This document shows, one piece after another, positions 1-10,466 of a stretch of 64,000 nt of DNA. Position 1 is the stretch's first letter; each line of letters starts with the position of its first letter. The position numbers and the translations under genes are program-made. The notes under the pieces are model-generated. The model did not search any database. It saw nothing but the letters and a program-made list of their open reading frames with translations, and was not told the origin of the DNA. Source of the DNA: Prorocentrum cordatum (lineage: Eukaryota > Sar > Dinophyceae > Prorocentrales > Prorocentraceae); the NCBI GenBank assembly GCA_963575745.1, contig CAUYUJ010022393.1, positions 364,501 through 428,500 of the forward strand, given 5' to 3'.

Positions 1-758
1 CAGGAAATAAGAAACAAAACGCCGTTGCCGAACGTGCAAATGGCGTGGTACAGATGGGGGCTAGAGCCTTGCTCATGCAGGCCGGTCTTCCACCACCATA
101 TTGGACTTTTGCCGTTAGATACTTTTGTCTTTGCTGCAATACAAGGACCCCTGAGGAGGGACAGCCAAGTTGGGAGCGACGTTTCGGGTCTAGATTTGAG
201 GCACCGCTCCTTCCCTTCGGGCCCCTCGCGCGCTATGTGCCTCCGCCTGAGTCCAGATTTCGGGCCGCCAAGACTGGCGCAACGACGATTCCGGGGGTAT
301 ACTTGGGGTATGTGCACAAAGCAGGGGGATTGGTTGGACCAGATAGTTATGTTGTGCCGTTGAGGCAGCTGGATGGACTTAACATGGAATCAGGGCGTAC
401 TCCAGAGGGTAAACGACCCACCATTGAGAAGTCAGACCAGGTATACAGCAACATCTCAGATGGCACTGCTGAAGATCAATCTCCCCAGTTTCCTCTGAGA
501 AAAGCGTACGAGAAGGCAGTGACCGAAGTGCGTTCCGTTGCGACCCCTCCAGCCGGAGAAGCTGCGGCCGCCCCAGACGGACCACAGCCAGCAACAGGGA
601 TACGATCGGACAACTTGTTCGATGCAAATGATCCTGCTGTTGTCATGCCACCGCCTTCCCAAGGAGGCGAGGGCGCCCCACGCTGCGACTCGGGGGCCGA
701 ATTAGAAGATGAAGGCCCTGGTTGGTTCGTGCGTGGACGACGAGCCCATGGTAGTTGA
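1..758 (+). pseudogene. copia integrase, C-terminal part
   Basis: The frame is already open at base 21 and starts with VAERAN, the segment that carries the third acidic residue (Glu at 30-32) of the DDE integrase core in copia elements. It continues with ARALLMQAGLP and PYWTFAVRYFC, then the conserved GVYLGYV segment near 290-320. After about residue 130 the sequence becomes a low-complexity linker rich in Pro, Glu and Gly, as is usual between integrase and RT. The first two catalytic Asp residues lie outside the window. The frame ends at 758, and the linker that follows is broken. Confidence 0.75.
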
Positions 759-1269
759 CGGCAGGGATCCACGGCGAGATTCCCACCCAGCAGATAAGAA
801 CCAGAAGTTGGGACTCGCACAAATTGAGTACCGTTTGGATAGACAATCAAACTTCTCAGCGGCTAAGCCGCGTGAGAAGGTCCCCGGAAAAGGACGACTT
901 CTTGCTCGAACAACTCAAATCTGAGATACGATGGAATACTTCGACGATAGGCGCATTGTTGCCGGTCTGACAAAAGAAGAGTTAACGCAGAAGCTTCCAT
1001 TGACAGGTCGAAGAAAGGCATGTAGCATTCGAGTTGTTCTTTATTAGGATCCAGACTACGTGCCTATAACTCGTGTGTGGGTCACTGACCCAGACCCGAA
1101 ATGCGGTGCCCAGCGGTTGAAAAAGCTACCTGAATCCACCAATCCTGGGATCCATCTTGGACGATGGTTCAACATGAATCAAGCCCAACGCCGACAGGCT
1201 GTTGAACAATACAAGGCGGAAAAGAGATGATTTTTCGGTATAGAAGATCCTGGTCCTTGTCTTGGCCTC
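759..1269 (+). other. degenerate copia integrase-RT linker
   Basis: No long frame crosses this 0.5-kb stretch. Short overlapping frames suggest the remains of the integrase-RT linker broken by several indels. It holds the 28-nt palindrome at 852-879, one of the best examples of the family found in this part of the window. Confidence 0.5.
852..879. repeat. palindromic mini-repeat (core GGCTAAGCC)
   Basis: The arms CTTCTCA and TGAGAAG flank GCGGCTAAGCCGC with one unpaired base. The predicted stem is about 13 bp. Confidence 0.8.
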
Positions 1270-1318
1270 TTGCGTGACATTGGCCTGGATGTGGATGATC
1301 CACCGACTCCGCCCGAAC

Positions 1319-1342
1319 CCGCAGTGGCTCAGCCACTTGCGG
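1319..1342. repeat. palindromic mini-repeat (core GGCTCAGCC)
   Basis: The arms CCGCA and TGCGG enclose GTGGCTCAGCCAC. It lies in frame in the copia linker. Confidence 0.8.
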
Positions 1343-1590
1343 CGTATCCCGAGGCAAGGCTAGCAGCACCGCAGGTGGCTGAGCGGCTTCGTCGTTTGAG
1401 GGCGGCCAGCCTGTGCTACGCCCCTGGCAGCGGGCGCGGAGCGGCATCGCGGCCTGCACAGGGCGGCCAAGCCGCAGCTGTGGCTACCGAATCCTCTGAG
1501 GAGGGTGATTCCGACGAATATCTTTCGGACGACGAGGACGTTTGGTGGAAACAGACATGGTGCGGTGGCACCATAGCGCGACACGGGGTT

Positions 1591-1613
1591 CCCTCCGGCT
1601 CAGCCGGCAAGGG
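1591..1613. repeat. palindromic mini-repeat (core GGCTCAGCC)
   Basis: The arms CCCT and AGGG enclose CCGGCTCAGCCGG. It is read through in the copia linker frame. Confidence 0.8.
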
Positions 1614-2587
1614 CCCGTTGTCCGATGATGAGTCTGAGGACACACGAGAGGCAAGATTGACCTTGAGTCCGGCGGCCGCCGCGTCGCGGCGAAGCGTGCC
1701 TCGAATGCCGTTGCAGAGTAGCTCTGCTTCAGCACTCAGTCATCGCGAAAAAGAAAGATTTGATTTGCAATATTGTTACAACCCTTTTACTGATCTTATC
1801 TCAGTTGTCGACGAACCCTTCCAACTTCCCAACGACTGGCAACATGCCAAGATCGATGCCGCTGCTGCGAGATCTGTCTCAAGAGACGAGGCCAAAGCGA
1901 ACAAAGACGCCCGAGCTGCCTTGAGAAAAGACTGGGATAGACTGCGTGACAGTGGCACGTGGAAAGAGGATGGCGTCAGAGAATACTCTGACGTTTTCGC
2001 CGAACTCAACGGACAGACGGCTCACTTTGGCCGTCTGTTTGCGATCATTGTTGAAAAGAACTCAGAGTTACCATTAGGACACAAAGATCGCAAGCACAAG
2101 GATCGGGTAGTTTTTGATGGTTCGAATGTGAGAGATCAGAATAAGGATGTAGCGTTGTTCCAAGAACTTTCCAGTAGTCCTGCTACTATGCAGGCTAGTA
2201 AAGCAGCCGACACTTACGGGCTATTCGAAGGCCATAGTATTGAGCAAGCTGACGCCCGCCAAGCCTACACTCAGTCAAGGTTGGGCGGCACCCCGACTTG
2301 GGTATTTCTACCTCGCGATGAATGGCCTAAGGAATCGTCTCACATGCGTAATCCCGTGTGCCCGTTATATTTTTCGTTATGCGGACATCTTGATTCAGGA
2401 GGACATTGGGGGCAGCATTGCGAGGGGCATGTTGCAGCAAAAGGCTTTGTGAAGTGTAGTCCGTGGCGTAGCTGTTATTTCCACAAGGACTTGAAACTTT
2501 TCCTGATTATCTATGTTGATGATTTTAAGCTGTCAGGTCCTGCAGACCAGCTTGCAGAGGGATGGAAACTTCTACAAGAACCCTCTG

Positions 2588-2705
2588 GAAAATCTCTGCG
2601 TGCGGCCACGCTCAAAACGCGCGGGTCGGCGCCCCCGCGCCCGCGTTGGGCGGAGAGACAACCGGCGCCGCCAGGCAGGGCCCGACTGGACTTCTCCAAT
2701 GGCCC
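2588..2705. repeat. split direct repeat B2 of YR element
   Basis: This 118-bp copy matches 3301-3418 almost perfectly; one difference (t/g) was noticed near 2646. It forms the outer terminus of the element against copia DNA at 2587. Confidence 0.88.
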
Positions 2706-2776
2706 CGCCTGGCAGGGACGCCGCACCCGCCCAGCGCCGAAAAGCAAGAGGGTGGCAGCGGGTGGGTTACAAAGCA

Positions 2777-3300
2777 GCCTGCGCCGCGCATGCGGCCGAG
2801 CGGTAACGAGAACCCAGGAGCGGCAGTGGCCCCGGGAGGCGCGACGAGGAGGCCCGTGGCGACGAGGAGCCGTGGCGACGAGGAGCACCAGCACCGCCCA
2901 CAGCGCCAGAATGCACGGACGGAGCCAGGAAGGCGACGAGGAAGGGCAGCGGCGACGAGGAGCACGAGCCGCAACCCGAGCGCCCAAGAGCGCGGCCAGG
3001 CGCGCCAGTACCCGCACAGGGGCACCACTGCCACCGCCAGCAGAAGGCGCGGTTATCCTCGCGCACTCGCGCCCAGAGGGAGGAGAAGGGCAAGAGGCGT
3101 AGCATCCCCGCGCCCAGATCCACCAGCCGCACGCGGCCACTGGCTGTAAGCACAACGGTCCGCCGCGCCACGGGGGGCACTGCCAGGCAGTGAACCAGCG
3201 CGATTCCCCTGAGGCCACCGAGGCCAGGAAGCGAGGAGACCACTTGAGTCCTCCTGGAGATTTTCCTGCCCCCCAAACCGCTGCGCGATTTAGGGGCGAT
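2777..3300. repeat. split direct repeat A2 of YR element
   Basis: This 524-bp copy is nearly identical to 6681-7204, with only a few substitutions seen. It abuts B1 directly at 3300/3301. Long frames in it are open on both strands because stop codons are scarce in this GC-rich DNA; they are not taken as genes. Confidence 0.88.
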
Positions 3301-3418
3301 GAAAATCTCTGCGTGCGGCCACGCTCAAAACGCGCGGGTCGGCGCCCCCGCGCCCGCGCTGGGCGGAGAGACAACCGGCGCCGCCAGGCAGGGCCCGACT
3401 GGACTTCTCCAATGGCCC
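3301..3418. repeat. split direct repeat B1 of YR element
   Basis: This is the internal copy of the 118-bp B repeat. The A2-B1 junction at 3300/3301 would correspond to the joined ends of a circular intermediate. Confidence 0.87.
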
Positions 3419-3639
3419 ACCGCATCCAGGAGGGCACGGCCTGGCGGCCAGCGGCCATCTCCCCGCGCGACTGCGCCGTTGCATAGTCGAAGGCAGCAAC
3501 CCCCGCCATCCACCGACTGGACCACACCAAAGGGCTCAGGCCTCCAGGAGGGCTGGGGCTGGCGGCGACGAGCCGAGGAGGCACGCCTCGGATATGATTG
3601 TTTTCCACGACGCCCAACGCATGCGAGCGTGCCGAGCCG

Positions 3640-4525
3640 CTGTCGCCGCCACTCGACTCTGAGTGCTCCACCAGCCACTCAGCAGCGGCCAGGGGTCCTC
3701 GGGACTGCGCAGCAGCGTACCCGAAGGCAGCCAGGCCTCTCCAGCCGCCCGACCAGAAGAGCGCTGAAGTCTCCCCGGCCCGCAGGGCATCATCTGCGAA
3801 CCCCCTGCGGAACGCGTGGGTCTCCCAGTGCTGGGCGTTCACGAAGTGCAACGCTGTAGCCGCCGCCTCGAGGAAAGCCAGCGCCTCCGAGTACCGTGCG
3901 TGCGAAAAAGGCTCCGGGCACTTCTCGGCCGCCTGCTGTAGCGCACACACGCCGTGCAAATGCACGTGCGCGACACCTCCACGGGGGAACGGTAGCACTT
4001 CCGCTGCATAAACGTAACTACTGCCTCCGAACCAGAGCCGGATCCGACAAAGCGGAAAGGTGCAGATTGAGTTCCGAAGGTTTCAGAATACCTCAAGCAA
4101 AAATGCCGCGAAACAGCCCACGACCATCCGATGTCTGGGCGGCCCGCCTTTCTGGCCCAAGCTACAAGTTCGCGAGTCTGGGCAACCGTAGCCCAAACGC
4201 GAGGCCTCGTCTGGCCTGCCATGGCCTTCTCGGCGCCCTTCACAAGCCGGGTAGTATCTGCGAGATAGCCAGGCGAAACGCGCAGCAGCGACAGCACAGA
4301 CCGAATGTGCGAAAGGTATTTCCCCAATGTGGCACTGCTGCGGAAAAGCGAACAAAATGCACAAGCCGATCCATACGACGGTGGCCATGGCTCCTCGTGG
4401 GCCAAGCCTGCTGCCTCGCCCCAGAGCTGCACCGCGCTGGCGTACTGGGGGGCGCTCCTTTTCCAGCCTGCGAATTCGAGCCAAGTGGCCTGCGCTTCGT
4501 AATCCGCCGCTGTGCCAGCGCTCAC
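3640..4525 (-). pseudogene. tyrosine recombinase of the YR retrotransposon
   Basis: The upstream half (4525 to about 4000) has a helical N-terminal domain, including KYLSHIRSVLSLL, and ends with FCLRYSE, which fits the first catalytic Arg of the R..HxxR..Y family. After a frameshift near 4000 the second half carries HAFRRG (about 3818-3801), the H-x-x-R motif, then SGGWRG and AAFGYA, where the Tyr near 3719 is the candidate nucleophile. The enzyme would recombine the circular cDNA into the target, in place of a DDE integrase. The frameshift makes this copy a pseudogene. It sits downstream of the RT-RNase H, as in DIRS-order elements. Confidence 0.75.
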
Positions 4526-4561
4526 TCGAGCTCTCTTTGCAGCTGTCCGAGGGGCGTGCGC

Positions 4562-5206
4562 CTACTGGGAGAACGGATTCGCTGGGAGCCGGCCCATGTC
4601 TCGGATGGCACTAGCCAGCACGCCTGGAGGCAAGTATTCGCACCGGCGCCTGGCTTGCGCCACCAAGGCTAAAGCCGCCATGCTGCTGGCCGTGGCCGGC
4701 GCTGCTGCCTGCCCAGAAGCCGCCGCCAGATGCCCGGTTTGCCCAGGCTGCCCGTCTCTTGCCGGGGGCGGAGCTCTGTGCGAGGCCATCGCTGGCTGCC
4801 TGCTTCGTCTCTCTCTGGCGATTTCCGCCTCGCAAAGCTGCAGAAATCTTCCCACGAAAGGTGCAGAGCAACCCGCCAACGGCGTCCACACCAACTGGGC
4901 CTCGTTGACGTCGATGCCGGCGAACTCGTACGCATCTCTGGCGCCAAAGCCAACTAGATTTGACAGAGATCGTCCACAACCACCCCTGGCGAGTGAGAAC
5001 TGGCAGCCTGTCTGACCAACGCTTTCAAACTGCACCCCTCCTGATCCTGTGGCTGCGCTCTGCTCGGAGCTGGCAGCACTCGGAACTGGCCCTGCAGCGC
5101 CATCGTCGCGGGCGGAGCTGTACTGGACGCGCTCCCGGAGGGTGTCAGCCCGGCTTTTGTCGAGAAATTGGAGCATGGCTTGCACCGCCAGCATTCTTCG
5201 AGCCAA
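4562..5206 (-). pseudogene. unassigned segment between RNase H and recombinase
   Basis: An open frame of about 214 codons lies between the RNase H and recombinase parts of the YR element. It begins with a helical stretch (MLQFLDKSRADTLRERVQ), followed by Ser/Ala/Gly-rich sequence and an Arg/Ala-rich end. The known domain order suggests it is the C-terminal end of the RNase H polyprotein or the start of the recombinase, but no motif settles this. Confidence 0.4.
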
Positions 5207-5464
5207 GCCGGCTACTTACTACTGCTGCCCGATGCCAGCGGAGCGCACCATGGGAAATACCCTATGGACACGACGAGCAACGGCGACCACACAACAGATG
5301 ACCACGCAGAACTTGCCCCATTTTTTCCGCCAGGCGAACGTTTCAGACTAGAGCCACGGGGCGTCTGGCGGGCAGCTCCACGGGACGTCCGTGAAGCCTG
5401 CCGCCTGCATTGCCTCCAGCGCTGCAGCTTTTTCCCGCGGTCTCGTCGGTGCATCTGCGAGATT

Positions 5465-6680
5465 TCAATGGCTGGGAACGTCGAAGCTACACAAAAGCAT
5501 CCCAGCCCTGGCCACGCGAAGCCAGAGGTCGCCGATCAGATCGTTCCAATCAGGCTGTCTGGAAGAGCCCCGCACGAGAGTGCCGAGGGCGGTCTGGTTG
5601 TCCACAAAAAGCAAAACCTCCAGATCACCGAGCTGCTCGCTCAACAGCCAGTGGAGAGCACAGATGGCAGCCATTAGTCCCCACGTTGCCACCTGGTTCT
5701 TCCGGTAACGTGCCCACCGCCACACTGCGTCGGGCACGGCGGACACAGACCAAAGACGCCGGTCCGGCAAGCAGATGGCCCATGCCAAGCTGCCACGTCC
5801 AGTAGCGTCTGAGTAAACAATGCACCGGCGTCGCGCCGCCGCGGACGAGCAAAGCACCGTGCGCCGCGGCACGCCCTCGAGGAAACGCAGCCACCACTGC
5901 AGTGACCGCGGACGCTTGCTTGAAAAGTGGCACCAAATGCACCCGCGCCGCCCGGCCGAAAACCACGGAAGCACCCCAACTAAGCCGCCCGGCCAACTCC
6001 TTAGCCTCAGCTGGGCGCAGCCGGTTTCGCTTCAAAATCGCGCGAATCTGCGATTTCCATTGAGAGAGCTTGGCCAGGGCAATCTGCAGATGGATCGCCT
6101 GCGCTCCGGAACCCACAGAGACCTCCACTCCCAAAATGGACGCGGATGTTGCCTCCGACACCCGCTTGGAGGCATCGAATTCCCAGCCAAGCAACTCCTC
6201 CACAACTTCGCGCGCGACCTCGCTGGCTCCAGCCGGCGTGGCAAGGAACGGCGCGCCTGGGACGACCCGGTCTGCGCCGAATAAATCGTCAACGAACCTG
6301 AGGAACACAACAGGCAAGCCAGAACTGATCTGACTGCCGCTCCGAAGCGCTCCCAATTGTAGACGGACGCCACCGCGCCGAAAGGACAGGCCAGAAGTTG
6401 CAGCCCCAGCCCGCGGCTCTCGGCGGAGTCCCACGTCACCACCGCGAACTGGAGATGGGAACTAGCATGCGGGAGGGTCTTTAAAGCACAAACGAAGTCC
6501 CCCTTCCGTATCGCGGCTCCGCCGGGTCCTGCTTCGAGAACCGCGCAAAGGACTGCCAAGAAACGGCCTTGCGCGTCCTGTTGGATGGTTTCACCCACAG
6601 ACACGGCGGCATTTATAAGAGATGCCGAAAAATCGCCGATGCACCCCACTTTGCGGGAGCGACCTTTCCAGCCCGATGCG
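5465..6680 (-). pseudogene. reverse transcriptase-RNase H of the YR retrotransposon
   Basis: The RT is spread over frames. The first part (about 6600-6340) has KGDFVCALKTLPHASSH and CPFGAVASVYNWERFG. After a shift near 6335 the next frame has FLRFVDDLFG (VDD at about 6293-6285) and KELAGRLSWGASVVFGRAAR, typical of DIRS-type RT. After another shift near 5900 the RNase H follows with YSDATGRGSLAWAI, VDNQTALGTLVRG and a C-terminal DVPSH. At least two frameshifts mean no full-length enzyme can be made from this copy. Confidence 0.8.
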
Positions 6681-7204
6681 GCCTGCGCCGCGCATGCGGC
6701 CGAGCGGCAACGAGAACCCAGGAGCGGCAGTGGCCCCGGGAGGCGCGACGAGGAGGCCCGTGGCGACGAGGAGCCGTGGCGACGAGGAGCACCAGCACCG
6801 CCAACAGCGCCAGAATGCACGGACGGAGCCAGGAAGGCGACGAGGAAGGGCAGCGGCGACGAGGAGCACGAGCCGCAACCCGAGCGCCCAAGAGCACGGC
6901 CAGGCGCGCCAGTGCCCGCACAGGGGCACCACTGCCACCGCCAGCAAAAGGCGCGGTTATCCTCGCGCACTCGCGCCCAGAGGGAGGAGAAGGGCAAGAG
7001 GCGTAGCATCCCCGCGCCCAGATCCACCAGCCGCACGCGGCCACTGGCTGTAAGCACAACGATCCGCCGCGCCACGGGGGACACTGCCAGGCAGTGAACC
7101 AGCGCGATTCCCCTGAGGCCACCGAGGCCAGGAAGCGAGGAGACCACTTGAGTCCTCCTGGAGATTTTCCTGCCCCCCAAACCGCTGCACGATTTAGGGG
7201 CGAT
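6681..7204. repeat. split direct repeat A1 of YR element
   Basis: This 524-bp repeat is the 5' terminus of the - strand element. Its outer edge at 7204 meets copia DNA at 7205. Confidence 0.88.
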
Positions 7205-8868
7205 AAAACTGTCCCAAGGGAACAGAGATATACCCTCCGACTGCGGTTGGAAGATACTTGGGATGTGAACATAGACTCTCTACACAGTGGGTTGAATGGC
7301 AAGGTGAATTACCCGCAGTTTTGGATCCGCCTCCTCCTAAAGTTAAGAAGAACGCCTCCGTCACAGACGAGAGTAGCGAGGAGGAAACGGGGGGTGACTC
7401 GGCGGCCCAGCCGTCCGAGCCATGCCTACCGAGAGAGCCGAAACAAGCCAGAGTCATAGAGTCTGACATGACTGAATTAGTTGATTCTTGTGTTACGTTA
7501 TATGCTCAACTAACGGACACGGATCCAGCTACTTATCCCGCTGCAGGTACACCATTCGGCCCGGAACTAATTGACCTCGAAGATGGCCAAGGTGGCCCCA
7601 GAGGCGAAGTTTACTCTCCAGCAGAGGAGGCCATAGCATCAGCATTACAAATCAAAGTTGACTCGGGACCTCCTGATCAGAAAGTAGAAGTTCTTGGCCT
7701 TGACGCCGCAGCGGCAAGCCCCAATGACCCAGAGCCACCGACACAGTCGGGAGTGCTTCAGCCCATTGCGGCGAAAGTCTTGATGAATATACTTTATGGT
7801 GCGAGAGTGGCTAGATACGACTTGCTCCGTGCTGTGTGTCAGACTGCCAGCTGCATTACCAAATTGACAGAGCAACAAGACATGGACCTTTGCCGCCTCA
7901 TCTGTTATCTACAATGTACCTCTCACTGCCGCATGTCTTCGTGGGTAGGTGACAAAATGGAGGATGTCTTGTTGAAGCAATACTCTGACGCGGATTTAGC
8001 CAGCGACATTCGAACGCATCGGAGCACGAGTGCCAGCTTTCAAGCCATATGGGGCCCATGCACTAGAGCTGGACAGCCCATGGGATCGCAGCGTCAGACT
8101 TGCGTTTCTCACAGCACACTTGAGGCAGATATTGTGGCTGCTGACCTTGCATTGCGAAAAGAGTTGCTTGCAGCGCTACCGCTATGGGAAGTGCTGCTTG
8201 TCAGACAGGTACGATGTTTTTTAGAAGATAACCAGGCTGTGTGTACAGTCATCAAAGTGGGCGGGTCAATGAAGCTCATGCACCTACCGCGAACACATCG
8301 GATTGATGCTGCAGCTGTGTCCGAACAATTTTCTCGAGGTATTGTTGAGCTCCAGTGCGAAAGGGCCCAACATGAAGCTGCAGACATTGGAACGAAGAGG
8401 TTCCCAGACCCTTTGGCTCGGGTTAAAGCTTTATACCTTGTCAACATTGTAACGCGCAAATTCTGGGCCGCCAAGCGGCACCACGACTATTTAGAGTCGA
8501 TGTTTTCAGACGGGCTTCCCCTGGAACCCGGGGGGATTCTGAAGCCCCGCCTAGGTCCTAGTTCGGCCATGCGGAGGGGAGCTATTGCACCTAGCAGAAA
8601 GATGAACAAAAAGAAGAAGCGTCCGAATGAGGGTAAGCTCGTTGTGCGTGCACCAAAACCAATGCATATCGCAGCGGCGCCTGAAGCCGCCCCCGGCAAA
8701 GCCGCGGTGGCATGCGCTCCCAGCAAAGCTGTGGTTGCGAATGCGCCCGGCCAAGCCGTGGAAGCAGGTGAAATTGCTCCTATAATGACCGAAGGAGGTT
8801 ACAGCAGAAGCTCAGAGAAAACCAGAACGATGGAGGAAATATTAAGAAAAGCTTCAATCGTGAGATGA
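7205..8868 (+). pseudogene. copia RT end and RNase H
   Basis: The frame resumes in phase with the RT at 2587 and shows TAVGRYLGCEHR, a conserved copia RT segment. The RNase H follows with VLLKQYSDADLASD (near 7965-8005), SQRQTCVSHSTLEADIVAAD and FLEDNQAV (near 8220), then the usual C-terminal HEAADIGTKRF. After about 8500 the tail is Lys- and Ala-rich, with three similar APxKAV-type repeats at 8690-8760. The palindrome at 7398-7419 is in frame. The stop is at 8868. No AUG start is needed because this is polyprotein sequence. Confidence 0.82.
7398..7419. repeat. palindromic mini-repeat (core GGCCCAGCC)
   Basis: The arms CTCGG and CCGAG enclose CGGCCCAGCCG. It lies in frame in the copia sequence just right of the YR insertion. 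Confidence 0.75.
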
Positions 8869-10207
8869 AAGCAATGTTTGACATGACTGACAGCGGAACT
8901 GAGTCAGATACATCAATCTTGCCAAAAAGAACTATGTGAAGGATAGTCGAGTAATGAGCCAGCCAGGGATGCGGAATAAATACTTGGCCATAACCTTCTC
9001 TTTCCCCATCTTCCTCCTGCTGCTGTTGCCAGTTTTCTGGACAGAAAGGATACGTGGACAACGAGGACAGAGTTTGAAGCGCTGGCATTTCGTTCCGAGA
9101 CTCGTTACGTTTATGCCAGTAACCAGTGATTGTCCCATCGACCCGGAAAGGTTAGATGATAGGCGTCGTACTTATGCCACTAATACCCAACAGGGTTTGA
9201 CGGTTGACCGTGCAGATAATTGGCGCGACGAAGATAACAAATATCATAACCCATTCGAACATAACTCGGATGGCGATTCCAGCGATGGTGACTATTGCCC
9301 TAGCAGATGGACTGGAAATACAGAGTTCTGGATCCGAGAAGATTGCGCCCCGGCCACGCAGTGGACCGGGGAAAGACTCTTGTTAGAATACTGTTGTGGC
9401 CCTCAGAGCAGGATAGGAAATCCGAAGAACTTCGTTGACAACTCTGTAAAGTGATTCGATGCACTGAGACGGAAGATATGAGGACTGAAGAGGGACTTAG
9501 GTTGGCTTTGAATGATATTAAAATGTTCAAAGGAAAACACCTTACGTTGTGGGGCTTTATGCCCTGCACGGGAGGTCCCCCCTGGCAATATGTGAACGAA
9601 GCGCATTATTTTCGTACCGGAAACCATAGAGCGATGCGTAGGCTTCGTGATATTAGAACAGACTTTAGGTACCTGTTTTGGAATTTCCGTGAGATTGCCC
9701 GCGCTGTGGACAAAGCGGGGGGCATCGTTTGCATTGAGCGGCCTACCCAATGTAATTACTGGAGGGATCCTCAGGTGAAAGAATGTATGAGAGAGTTAGA
9801 GTTTGTCAGGACGGCGTTGCATGGACGTGCGCACGGACTAAAGGATAGCAAGGGTAATTTCATTTAAAAAAGCCCTGGACGATAGCTTCTACCTCCTCCG
9901 ATGTTGCGGAGGGACTTGAGCGCAGATGTGGCGGCACGCACGAGCATGTGGAGGCTAGAGGACGTGAGTGTAAGATTGCAGAAGCTTACACGGATGCTTT
10001 TGCCAGACAGGTCCATATTGTTATTGCTCGAGCTGCTGAGAGAGTTTCGTCGTCTCGTCGTCGTCCTATCCTTTCCTCAGATCTCGTTTGTGCCGCTGCC
10101 GCTTCGTCTCTAGAGCTTGCACGGGCTGCCCTGCGGCCGGCCCCCCTTCGGATTGCGCGGTCGCCTTGCGGTGACTGCGCGAACCTTGCCTGCCGACCGT
10201 TGGGAGA

Positions 10208-10229
10208 CCCGGCGGTTAAGCCGTCGGGG
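10208..10229. repeat. palindromic mini-repeat (core GGTTAAGCC)
   Basis: CCCGGCGGTTAAGCCGTCGGGG folds with a short A/T centre and G/C arms, allowing one offset. Confidence 0.6.
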
Positions 10230-10383
10230 GAGGACGTCGTTTCGATCTGCTCAGACGATATCATAGACGAACTCATCCCCGACTCATTTGGGGCGGGAAA
10301 TCCCGGGACTGAGCCCAGAGAAAACGCTCCTCCCGATGCAATTCGAAAGGCTACCCCACCGGCTCAGCCAAGTGAGGAAGCTT

Positions 10384-10407
10384 CCCCGCCGGCTCAGCCG
10401 GCTGGGG
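10384..10407. repeat. palindromic mini-repeat (core GGCTCAGCC)
   Basis: The arms CCCC and GGGG enclose GCCGGCTCAGCCGGC with one unpaired T. It encodes PPAQP in the frame ending at 10466. Confidence 0.8.
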
Positions 10408-10466
10408 ACGAGGCTAAACTATCTAGCCCGAGCGATGTCGTGATGGATGAAGACATCGAGATGTAG

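Larger units (their letters stand above)
1270..2587 (+). pseudogene. copia reverse transcriptase, 5' part
   Basis: After an acidic linker, the frame from about 1750 encodes a copia RT: RDEAKANKDARAALRKDW, then LPLGHKDRKHKDRVVFDGSNV, QADARQAYTQ and TWVFLPRDEWP, ending with the catalytic IYVDDF near 2508-2525. A palindromic mini-repeat lies in frame at 1591-1613, within the linker. The frame is cut at base 2587 by the tyrosine-recombinase element and resumes at 7205 in the same phase, the codon being made of g2587 plus a7205-a7206. No start codon is expected because this is part of a polyprotein. Confidence 0.85.
2588..7204 (-). mobile_element. tyrosine-recombinase retrotransposon (DIRS order, split-direct-repeat type)
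   Basis: On the - strand the element reads repeat A1 (7204-6681), RT and RNase H, tyrosine recombinase, B1 (3418-3301), A2 (3300-2777), a 71-bp gap, then B2 (2705-2588). A1-ORFs-B1-A2-B2 is the split-direct-repeat layout of Ngaro/PAT-like YR retrotransposons. A1 and A2 are both 524 bp, and B1 and B2 are both 118 bp. There is no target duplication, as expected for recombinase-mediated insertion, and joining 2587 to 7205 restores the copia frame. The coding region has several frameshifts and no obvious gag, so this copy is probably dead, although its ends look intact. Confidence 0.88.
1..8868 (+). mobile_element. Ty1/copia-type retrotransposon, 5' end outside window, split by nested insertion
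   Basis: The + strand carries, in order, the end of an integrase, a reverse transcriptase with a YVDD box and an RNase H, which is the Ty1/copia order (integrase before RT). The gag, protease and most of the integrase lie to the left of the window. The copy is interrupted at 2587/7205 by another retrotransposon and has frame breaks around 760-1270, so it is not functional as it stands. No LTR was identified on the right side, and the element may extend into the coding block that follows. The palindromic mini-repeats seen here continue into that block, which supports a shared history. Confidence 0.8.
8936..10466 (+). pseudogene. cytosine-C5-methyltransferase-like domain protein, frameshifted
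   Basis: The first frame (to 9454) ends with LLLEYCCGPQSRIGN, resembling an AdoMet-binding motif I. The next frame (from 9451) has LWGFMPCTGGPPWQ, like the motif IV Pro-Cys loop, and GGIVCIERPTQCNYW, like motif VI. A third frame (from about 9868) continues with KKPWTIASTSSDVAEGLE and GTHEHVEARG. The same order is seen in the copia element at 39.0-39.7 kb, here lying after RNase H rather than before integrase. Breaks occur at 9451-9454 (a -1 shift rejoins the frames) and at the A-run near 9866. A Pro/Glu-rich tail ends at a TAG (10464-10466), after which the same frame stays open. Activity is unproven. Confidence 0.55.

Noticed and set aside
2777-3300. Long overlapping frames in the A2 and A1 repeats of the YR element
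   Set aside because: Frames are open on both strands in Arg/Ala/Pro-rich sequence without motifs, as expected for GC-rich DNA lacking stops.
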